Made by a program: the position numbers and the translations under genes. The notes beneath the pieces are model-generated. The model saw only the letters and a program-made list of their open reading frames with translations, searched no databases and was not told the DNA's origin. Below are positions 1 to 6,765 of a DNA stretch of 28,010 nucleotides, one piece after another. Numbering within the stretch: position 1 is the first letter of the stretch; each line of letters begins with the position of its first letter. This DNA is from a virus: the IMG/VR virus record IMGVR_UViG_3300046809_000656, positions 1 to 28,010 of that record. The stretch is one strand, 5' to 3'.

Positions 1-1063
1 CCGCGAAGACCTGATCCTGCACAGCGTGGTCAGCGAGGAACTCCTTCGGGGACATCCTGGGCAACCCAGCCTTCGCGAGGTACTCAGGCAGGTCCTCCTC
101 CATGACCTGATAGGCCCCCAGGGCGCGACCATGACGAGTCATCACCCCGATGGAGTTGTAGTTCCCACCGGACTCGATCTGCTTGATCGCACTCGCGGCG
201 GCTCGGATGTCGACTTGCCCTTCGCCCCAGCGGCCATTGGCGCCTGTGGAGATATCATGCGAGATCATCCGCGCACCCACGGTGTGGTTGGCATTCTGCG
301 TGAGATTGGTCAGCTTAGCGATGTCCTGCCCACGGACTTCGCCTTTTTTGATTGCATCCTCTAGCATCTCACCTGCGCGAATGGGCTCAGACTTCGCAAG
401 GCCCTGAATCCGCTGCGACCACAGCCAGGACTTCCGCTGTCGGATGGCTTCGTTGACCTGCTCTTCATCCCAGCCCTTGAGCCCACCCTGCGACCGGACT
501 TCGATCTCGACTTCGTTCAGGCCGTTGCGGAACGAGGCGTCATCCTGAGGCGCAGAAAGGGTATTATCCCCAATAGCCTGAATCCGCGACTCGCTCGAGT
601 TATTCGCATATACCTTATTCTGTGTAGCCGCGTGCCCAGCGCCATTGAACACCGTTCGCCCCATGGTACTAAGAGACTGGGTGTCGAAGAGCTTCTGAGA
701 CATCCCATTGGACAACCCATCGCGGATGCCAGAGCGAGCCTTGCGGAGGTCTTCGATGTACTGTGGATAGGCGTCGACTGCATCTTTGCCCTGCTTGCTT
801 GAAAAATCCGCATGGAGCTCCCCGGCCTGTTGCATGTATTTGGCATCGGCCTCCTGGGCTTCGCTGTGATTCGCAAGGTCCTGCATCGCAATGCCGCGCG
901 CGAAGATCTCACTCCCCACGGACTCGCCGGTCTTGCCAAGCCCCTCCACTGCCTGCCAGACATTGACCCCGAACGCGGCCGGCATCGCATCAGCCGTGTA
1001 CCTCGGCGTCGGCTCAAGCTGTGGCGCGACTTGAAGGGTGCCTGAATACGGAACTTGCGGCAT
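1..1063 (-). CDS. Internal virion (ejection) protein with lytic transglycosylase-like domain, C-terminus off window
   Basis: An open frame runs from ATG at 1063 to the left edge without a stop (354 codons), so the C-terminus is missing. The first ~280 residues are Ala/Gln-rich and probably helical. Around residues 285-330 there is a transglycosylase-like (SLT/lysozyme-fold) motif: IKQIESGGNY, with candidate catalytic Glu297, followed by GRALGAYQVM. In T7-like phages a large ejection protein carries such a domain to open the peptidoglycan during DNA entry, and the same role is inferred here. It is the last in a run of three internal-protein genes after the tail tube genes and starts 2 nt after the previous stop (TAACCATG). 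The domain sits inside the chain rather than at the N-terminus. The domain call is by motif only. Confidence 0.8.
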   Translation of the reverse strand, partial: MPQVPYSGTLQVAPQLEPTPRYTADAMPAAFGVNVWQAVEGLGKTGESVGSEIFARGIAMQDLANHSEAQEADAKYMQQAGELHADFSSKQGKDAVDAYPQYIEDLRKARSGIRDGLSNGMSQKLFDTQSLSTMGRTVFNGAGHAATQNKVYANNSSESRIQAIGDNTLSAPQDDASFRNGLNEVEIEVRSQGGLKGWDEEQVNEAIRQRKSWLWSQRIQGLAKSEPIRAGEMLEDAIKKGEVRGQDIAKLTNLTQNANHTVGARMISHDISTGANGRWGEGQVDIRAAASAIKQIESGGNYNSIGVMTRHGRALGAYQVMEEDLPEYLAKAGLPRMSPKEFLADHAVQDQVFA

Positions 1064-1065
1064 GG

Positions 1066-1626
1066 TTATGCACTCGCGTCGCTAGATGTACCCCACATAC
1101 CCATTTGCTTCCCTTGCAGCCACTTAGAGCTCACACTGCCCACGGTACCAAGGATCGACGACGCGGCGTTGATGTCGCCAGCAGTCCTTGCATTCGCGCC
1201 AGCCATTGTGTCCAGCGTGGCCTGATTGAGGTCCATCGTCGCCTTCGTGCTGAAATCATACGCCGTCTTAGCCGCATTGGATCGAATCTGCGTGAGGTCC
1301 ATCCGCGTGAGCAGGTTCTGCGATCGCACCACCTCGGCCGCCGAGCCCATCCCGATCGCAATATTCGATGCGCCTTGATCCGCAATGATCTGCCCACGCT
1401 GCTGCGCGGCCTTCATCCCAAACTGCTGCGCCTGTTGCTCGCCTTGATTCAACGCGTACTCGGCGTTCTGGCGATCGATCGTCGCATTGATTTGCGCGAC
1501 CTGCGCCTGGTAGTTATACATCTGTTGCTGGGCTTGCCCAGACTTCTCAGCGCCCTTGGCTCCAAGAAATCCTCCCATAAGCGAGGACCCAATCCCAATC
1601 ATCCCAAGCGTTGCTGGATCAGCCAT
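1066..1626 (-). CDS. Internal virion core protein (T7 gp14-like role)
   Basis: A 186-residue protein. The start chosen is ATG at 1626, overlapping the upstream gene's stop by 8 nt; an upstream extension would run through that gene. The N-terminus is Gly-rich and hydrophobic (GMIGIGSSLMGGFLGAKGA), like the opening of many phage internal core proteins. A long Gln/Ala-rich helical region follows (roughly residues 30-150). There is no Cys and no enzymatic motif. Size, composition and position between a gp13-like protein and the transglycosylase-bearing ejection protein match the T7 gp14 slot, which contributes to the channel crossing the outer membrane. The assignment rests on composition and gene order rather than a diagnostic motif. 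Confidence 0.65.
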   Translation of the reverse strand: MADPATLGMIGIGSSLMGGFLGAKGAEKSGQAQQQMYNYQAQVAQINATIDRQNAEYALNQGEQQAQQFGMKAAQQRGQIIADQGASNIAIGMGSAAEVVRSQNLLTRMDLTQIRSNAAKTAYDFSTKATMDLNQATLDTMAGANARTAGDINAASSILGTVGSVSSKWLQGKQMGMWGTSSDASA

Positions 1627-2047
1627 GATTTGCTCGAATCGTGAACGGGACCAAGCGGTCCTCTGGGGCGCCAAACTCGGCCCCGAGCCAGCGGAGCCAG
1701 CGGATGGACTTCGTTGCAGAGACCTCGCAGTGACCAATGATCGCGGGGAACTCCGTGAGCATCTCCGCGATCACCACCTGGGAATAGCGAACGAAAACAA
1801 AAACGTGTTCCTGCATGGCCTCCGTGGTGCGCAGCCATAGATAGGCCTGGTCAGACAGCAGGGTCGGCGGAATCAGCCCCATGTAGCAAAGCACCGCGTC
1901 GTCGTCCTTACCGATCCAGGTCCAAATTGAATTCCGCATGAAGTGACCAATGGTCGCGCGTTCATTTGCAGGCAGCATCGCCAGTTGCGATGGATAAAGC
2001 AAGCCATATGCCTCGGGACCCGGAACGCGAAGTAGTCGTGCAGTCAT
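1619..2047 (-). CDS. GNAT-fold-like internal virion protein (T7 gp13-like)
   Basis: A 142-residue protein starting at ATG 2047, with an ATGA overlap with the tail tubular protein B stop. The C-terminal third reads FPAIIGHCEVSA then SIRWLRWLGAEFG, the pattern I associate with the T7 gp13-like/DUF2833 family, which has an acetyltransferase-like (GNAT) fold. In T7, gp13 is needed for correct assembly of internal virion proteins. Whether this protein has acetyltransferase activity cannot be told from sequence. Its position directly before the gp14-like gene fits. Another reading is a phage acetyltransferase that modifies a host target. Confidence 0.7.
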   Translation of the reverse strand: MTARLLRVPGPEAYGLLYPSQLAMLPANERATIGHFMRNSIWTWIGKDDDAVLCYMGLIPPTLLSDQAYLWLRTTEAMQEHVFVFVRYSQVVIAEMLTEFPAIIGHCEVSATKSIRWLRWLGAEFGAPEDRLVPFTIRANHG

Positions 2048-4884
2048 CGCCGTACTTGCCCTCCATCGCCGAGGGTGATGTTGGGGACCACAGCCAAAAT
2101 GGTCGCGGGCAGCGGAGCGGACTGGCGAATGCAATACTGGCCCGGGACGGTGTAGGTGCCGTCAAGAATGGTAAGGCCTTGGCCGTTGACTAGATCGGTG
2201 ACCACTTGGGTGTCCTGTCCAGTCAGCATCGAGGACACATTGCCCTTCACGAAGTCCTTCATGGGCACAAGGCGATTGAACGAGGAGCCGATGTTAAGCC
2301 CCAAGGTGTCCGCCACCAGCACAGCCACATCGTTGATCCGCTTCACTTTGCCCTGCACTGTGGGATCACCAAGGTCAAGGGGAAGGGTCTGTAGATCACA
2401 GTTAAAGCCGATCCCTACGGTGACCTTGCTGGCCGCGGTGGGCAGTGTGAACACTCCGCTCGTCGGCATCACAAATGGAGGGATGACCACTCCGTCGGCG
2501 AGGCCAGTAACCGTGACCCCCGCCAGAAACTGGGCTCCGCTGAAATTTGTGGCAGGGGCACCGACATATTGGATTCCGCAGTCCACAGTCCATGCATCGG
2601 CCACGCCGCTAGGGAAAGTCCGCTCAGCCACGCGTTCAATGTACTGCACTGAGTGGCCGTTGATGATTCGCGCGACCACTGTGTATATGGCATCGACCTC
2701 TCCTGCGGTTGCAGTGTTCTCAACGATAGTGGCGACCGATTTAAAGGTTCCCCCGGTGGTGGCGGAGTGTGCCCAGCCAATAAATTCTTGCTCCTTGAGG
2801 AAGGTCAACGTCAACATGGTGCCATCGCTACGCACTGCCCAGACGACCTTGAATGGCTCCTCTGCCCAAGCCCACTCTTTGATAGTGTAGCCATAGAAGA
2901 GATGCGAAGCGATGGCCGAGATATCCGTGCCAGTGTAGACGTTGGCGTAGATGTTGTACACACTATCACGAACGATGGAGCCCTTGGCCTGAACATACAG
3001 CACATCAAAGTTGGCGATGATCGGCGGGACATCGCTGACGCCGTTGAAGGACTGAGCATTGGCCACCAGAGCAGATGGAGTGACCGCAGAGCCCTGTCCA
3101 GTGCCACCGTTGATGAGCCAATTATTCCGATCGGTGAACATGATCAACCCGGCCGACTGCGGAACCATGGACTTGATCGTGTTCAACTGCCCAGAGACCA
3201 AAGTGCCGGTGATGGAATCATCCGCCTGCGCAACGACCGAGACATCGAAGTTGAAATATTGTCCCGGCTTGGACATGTAGAAAGTCTGTGGTGCCGCCAA
3301 GGGTGCTGCTAGGATCAATCGCTGTTGGAAGAACCCCGGGACAGTGGGATTGCCGCTGCCGCTGGCAGAAAGCGTTGCGACTGCTGTGGCCGCACCCGCG
3401 GAGAAGGTAACGGTTGGAGTCGAGGTATAGCCACCGCCCGAAGCAGTAACGAAGACTTGGCCAACACCCCAGATGAGATTGGCGGTAGCGCTCGTGCCCA
3501 AACCAGAGGTCGCGATCTGTATTACCGGATTAGTAGGGGCAGATGACCCAGCGCCAGCAACAGAGCCAGCATTGGAACCTATGGTCGTTATGGGCTTCCA
3601 GGTGGCGACTGCACCGCCGCCGCCAATGGTGGCGACAATAAGCGTAACGCCGTTGGTAAAGGTGACAAGATCATCGATAACATAGCCAGTCCCACCCGCA
3701 CCAACAGTGGGGGTTCCCTGCACTTGCAGTATGGCATTGGCGGACGCCACAATCGTCGACCCGGCGCCAGTGAAGTTCACCGCAGGGACGATGGTGTAGG
3801 TCCCAGTCGCAGTGACAGCGACCGAGGCGACACCCGAGCCCACGCCCACAATGGGGTTCTTGGCAATGGGTGGTGTTTGGGAGAAATCGGCACTTATGTT
3901 GTCGTCGATGAAAGTCGTGTCTTTGGTGGAGCCGATGAAGCCATAGATAGACCCCGCGGGCAGGGTGCCGAAATAGCTTATATTGGTCTTATAGACATTG
4001 TATCCAACCGCCCCAGCAACTGCTCCCCACGCAATGGAAATGGTTCCTGCCACAGTGCGCAAATCATAAATCGGTCCCAATCCACCTGCGGCAGAGGGAT
4101 TGGATTCCTCCCCATCAGAGTTCACGGAGGTCACAACGTAGGAGTAGTACACTGACAGTGGCGCTGTTCCCGCAGCAGGAAAGCTAGCGGTAATCGTTGG
4201 CGTTCCAGGTGGGGAGGCTTCGGTGCCAATCACGATAGGAAGCAGCGACCAGTTGGTCGCTGTGACTATGGTCAAGACTTGTGGTGCGTGGTTGGGATGG
4301 CATATAATGAGTTGGTTGACGTTCTGTGCGAACTTAATCGTGGCGAGCTCAAAGGACTGGTATGGAGATGAGATGGTATAGACGCGTCGAGCGCTTGTAG
4401 GCAGAGTGAACGGATTGGTGTTGATAGCGGTGCCGAAGAGGTCGGTCAGGGTGAAGGTGTTGAGGGTTGCCCCGGCGACGATATAGTAGGCATTACCAGC
4501 GAATATCCAATCGTCATTGGCATAGCCATGCCCAGCATCGGTAAAGACCTCAGGTGGCCCAGTGGCTGCCGAGGTGATTGTGGTAGCGGTCTCGAGGACT
4601 GGGGCACCAGCGAAGAAAAAGCGAATGTACTGATCGCCGAACTCGAGGATATAGCCCACGGTGAAGGAGGCTTGGAAGGCGATTAGGCGAACCGTGGTTG
4701 CGGACTTATAGCACTGGAGGACGTACTTGGTTCCCGGACGTGTGCTAGCACCACCTCGGTAGTCAACGAACCAATTCAGCAATAGCGCTGCGCCTGAGCG
4801 ATACTTCGTAAGGTCAACCCGACCGTAGAGCTTAGGGCTCCATTCGCCGGAGTTGAATGAGGGTTGGATGTGCTGTTGGGTCAT
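2044..4884 (-). CDS. Tail tubular protein B-like, with inserted beta-rich repeats
   Basis: A 946-residue protein. The N-terminus (QPSFNSGEWSPKLYGRVDLT, ~7-26) is the signature start of T7 gp12/P22 gp10-type tail nozzle proteins, and YRGGASTRPGT (~42-52) belongs to the same family. Residues ~225-330 look like a fibronectin III-like domain (YYSYVVTSVNSDGEESNPSA, then WGAVAGAVGYNVYKT). At PPIAKNP (~338-344) the conserved sequence breaks off and resumes at GFFQQRLILAA (~517). Between them lie about 170 residues of Gly/Thr-rich repeats with GTGY..DDLVTF and GGGYTSTPTVTF motifs. This would form the distal tail tube. It starts 3 nt after the tail tubular A stop. The insertion is the odd feature and is shared in style with the neighbouring gene. 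Confidence 0.85.
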   Translation of the reverse strand: MTQQHIQPSFNSGEWSPKLYGRVDLTKYRSGAALLLNWFVDYRGGASTRPGTKYVLQCYKSATTVRLIAFQASFTVGYILEFGDQYIRFFFAGAPVLETATTITSAATGPPEVFTDAGHGYANDDWIFAGNAYYIVAGATLNTFTLTDLFGTAINTNPFTLPTSARRVYTISSPYQSFELATIKFAQNVNQLIICHPNHAPQVLTIVTATNWSLLPIVIGTEASPPGTPTITASFPAAGTAPLSVYYSYVVTSVNSDGEESNPSAAGGLGPIYDLRTVAGTISIAWGAVAGAVGYNVYKTNISYFGTLPAGSIYGFIGSTKDTTFIDDNISADFSQTPPIAKNPIVGVGSGVASVAVTATGTYTIVPAVNFTGAGSTIVASANAILQVQGTPTVGAGGTGYVIDDLVTFTNGVTLIVATIGGGGAVATWKPITTIGSNAGSVAGAGSSAPTNPVIQIATSGLGTSATANLIWGVGQVFVTASGGGYTSTPTVTFSAGAATAVATLSASGSGNPTVPGFFQQRLILAAPLAAPQTFYMSKPGQYFNFDVSVVAQADDSITGTLVSGQLNTIKSMVPQSAGLIMFTDRNNWLINGGTGQGSAVTPSALVANAQSFNGVSDVPPIIANFDVLYVQAKGSIVRDSVYNIYANVYTGTDISAIASHLFYGYTIKEWAWAEEPFKVVWAVRSDGTMLTLTFLKEQEFIGWAHSATTGGTFKSVATIVENTATAGEVDAIYTVVARIINGHSVQYIERVAERTFPSGVADAWTVDCGIQYVGAPATNFSGAQFLAGVTVTGLADGVVIPPFVMPTSGVFTLPTAASKVTVGIGFNCDLQTLPLDLGDPTVQGKVKRINDVAVLVADTLGLNIGSSFNRLVPMKDFVKGNVSSMLTGQDTQVVTDLVNGQGLTILDGTYTVPGQYCIRQSAPLPATILAVVPNITLGDGGQVRR

Positions 4885-4887
4885 CGA

Positions 4888-6027
4888 TTAGAACATTGGC
4901 CAATAGCTGCCCCAATCATAGCCTTGATATGGGCCGGAGTAGAGACCTTCGGTGAAGTTGACCCCGCGGATGCGCTGCCAGTCCGGGGTCACATCGTTGA
5001 TGGTGAGGCCTTCGTTGCCGTCATCGCCACGAGCAGCGCGGATGAGATCGTTGGCCTCGCGGACGAGGTCGTTCGCACGATCCCGATTGCCCACGAGGGA
5101 CATGAGCAGCTTCGCACCGCCGATGGTGTAGAGCGCTTCGCGGAAGCTGGGGTCCCACACATTGGGGTCGGTGACTTGCTGGGTGAAGGATAGTGTGGCG
5201 AATTCTTGATTGGTGAGGATGACGCGCTGGGAAGCCGGAGCGATGAAGGTCAGGGAGAACACAGCGCCAATACCGGCGCCGGTAGTTGAGCCTTGTGGAA
5301 CCGCGGCATTGGTGACGGTAGTGGCGTAGTCGTAGTAATAGGACCCGCCAAGCGCGACGCTTTCGTCTTCGATCTGAGTGACCACCGCTGCGGTTAGGAT
5401 GCCGCCAGTGCCGTTGATTGTGAGGACCTGGAGGACAGCGGGGGCACCCTGAGGGGCACCGATGTTGAAGGTGCCGATTTTGTTGGTGATGGTAACGGTG
5501 CAGGGCTCAAGCGCCAAGGTGACCAAATCACCAATGGCATAGCCGGTACCCGGAGTTGGCACCGTGACTGCACTGACAGTATAGAACGCGTCGTTTTGGA
5601 CCTTGTAGCGAATGGGTTGGCCCCACCAATAGGACGAGGCACCGCCGGTGACCGCGGTGGTGATGGGGATGCCGCCGCTGAAGCCGGTCTGCGTAGAGGG
5701 GATGATCCAGCGGGGCATCAGGCAATCGACGGGGTATTGGTATTCGTAGCTCCACGGCGGTGCCGGCTGCCCAGGGGACCAGAGCGTTGTGGATGCACTC
5801 TGGTTTTCGGGGGTCCCTGGAGAGGAGGTGATGAAGGTCAGATTGGCTGTCTTCATCGCCGAGTTCCAGGGGGCCATCCGCAGAAGGCGATCCCTGGTCT
5901 CGGCGTAGATGAGGTTGAACTGAATGGCCTCATTGGTGGTGTTGTTGGCCAGTTCGGCCGCGGTCACGGTCGTGCGGGTGCCGAGCACCTGAAGCATTCG
6001 GTTGGCAACGTCCGTGAGGGTGGTCAT
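4888..6027 (-). CDS. Tail tubular protein A-like, with inserted beta-rich segment
   Basis: A 379-residue protein. The helical N-terminus (VANRMLQVLG, then NLIYAETRDRLLRMAPWNSA, ~31-57) and C-terminus (DPNVWDPSFREALYTIGGAK, AND.VREANDLIR, PDWQRIRG) match T7 gp11/tail adaptor proteins that sit between portal and tail nozzle. Between residues ~150 and ~262 is a Gly/Thr/Val-rich segment with PGTGYAIGDLVTLA, absent from the compact family members I know. It resembles the repeats inserted in tail tubular B next door. The start ATG at 6027 overlaps the upstream stop as TGATG. Role: forms the ring joining tail to portal. Confidence 0.85.
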   Translation of the reverse strand: MTTLTDVANRMLQVLGTRTTVTAAELANNTTNEAIQFNLIYAETRDRLLRMAPWNSAMKTANLTFITSSPGTPENQSASTTLWSPGQPAPPWSYEYQYPVDCLMPRWIIPSTQTGFSGGIPITTAVTGGASSYWWGQPIRYKVQNDAFYTVSAVTVPTPGTGYAIGDLVTLALEPCTVTITNKIGTFNIGAPQGAPAVLQVLTINGTGGILTAAVVTQIEDESVALGGSYYYDYATTVTNAAVPQGSTTGAGIGAVFSLTFIAPASQRVILTNQEFATLSFTQQVTDPNVWDPSFREALYTIGGAKLLMSLVGNRDRANDLVREANDLIRAARGDDGNEGLTINDVTPDWQRIRGVNFTEGLYSGPYQGYDWGSYWPMF

Positions 6028-6227
6028 CAGTGGCGTCCTTGTGTCCCGCAGCAGCCGTGGTTGGAACCATGCAACCCCGGCGACTGCGGATCGTTGATGT
6101 TGCTGGGGCCCTTGGGTGGGGAGTAGTTCATCACATCGCGAGGGGTTTGGCGCCCACCATTGGTCGCACGAGACGCCTGTGGGGCGCCGCTATCGCGACC
6201 GTATTCGCTGAGGATATCATCGCTCAT
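6027..6227 (-). CDS. Small conserved phage protein, function unknown
   Basis: A 66-residue protein. It is Pro/Gly/Asn-rich with the segment YSPPKGPSNINDPQSPGLHG and a C-terminal NHGCCGTQGRH. I recognise this pattern as recurring in short phage proteins encoded next to tail tubular A, but know no function. No membrane segment or catalytic motif is visible, and the chain looks largely unstructured. It is coupled by ATGA to the gene upstream and by TGATG to tail tubular A. A structural or assembly helper is plausible from position only. Confidence 0.7.
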   Translation of the reverse strand: MSDDILSEYGRDSGAPQASRATNGGRQTPRDVMNYSPPKGPSNINDPQSPGLHGSNHGCCGTQGRH

Positions 6228-6532
6228 CGCTCTCTCCTGTCAGTAAGTTCAAGTCCCGCCCGCGGGGCACCGAGGTTGGGATCGACCTTGTGGTCGTCGT
6301 TGGGCCCCAGAGGCCTTTGCGGTGACACTCTAAGGTCCTTAGGCGACGCTTGCGCAGCCTCAGCCTGCTCGGCTTTAGCCTTCTCCTGGGCTGCGTCCTT
6401 GAGCTTAGCGTTCATTTTCATCAATTCGTCCGTGGCCCAGGACTGAAGGTTCCCAAGCTTGCCAGCGTGGGCGGCGGACTTTTCAACGATATGAAGAAGT
6501 TGATAGGCTAGTGTGGTTTCATCGGGGGTCAT
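6224..6532 (-). CDS. Small helical hypothetical protein
   Basis: A 102-residue protein. Residues ~1-65 are predicted helical, with a Lys/Ala/Glu-rich stretch (MKMNAKLKDAAQEKAKAEQA) that could form a coiled coil. The C-terminal third is Pro/Asp-rich and probably disordered. There is no Cys. ATGA overlaps at both ends show it belongs to the late operon. Such small helical proteins occur beside tail genes in podoviruses, but I do not recognise a family. Function unknown. Confidence 0.7.
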   Translation of the reverse strand: MTPDETTLAYQLLHIVEKSAAHAGKLGNLQSWATDELMKMNAKLKDAAQEKAKAEQAEAAQASPKDLRVSPQRPLGPNDDHKVDPNLGAPRAGLELTDRRER

Positions 6533-6732
6533 TTGTGCTTTCCTTGGCTGCCGCAGGGGTGGTTGGTGGCGCCTTGCATTGGGGCCTTGAGTCCGCGGCC
6601 CTCGTAGAGTGGGAGCGAGGTCGCGCGGACTACCTGAGTGCCGATCTCCGACACAGCGCCCGGGCTGACGGCGTGAGCGATCGGTTCTCGCTTCTGTCCA
6701 GAGTTGGTATTGCTGCCCATTCCTTGTTTCAT
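6529..6732 (-). CDS. Small conserved phage protein, function unknown
   Basis: A 67-residue protein starting at ATG 6732, preceded by an AAAGGAAC ribosome-binding site, one of the clearer ones in the operon. The N-terminus (MKQGMGSNTNSGQKREPIAH) and the internal VSEIGTQVV resemble short Gly/Asn-rich proteins I have seen between fibre-like and tail tube genes in related phages. No domain, signal peptide or membrane segment is visible. The 33-nt gap before it is one of the larger gaps in this part of the operon, so it may be partly re-initiated independently. Confidence 0.65.
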   Translation of the reverse strand: MKQGMGSNTNSGQKREPIAHAVSPGAVSEIGTQVVRATSLPLYEGRGLKAPMQGATNHPCGSQGKHK

Positions 6733-6765
6733 ATTGATGTTCCTTTCTTCATTGCCGCGCCGGGT

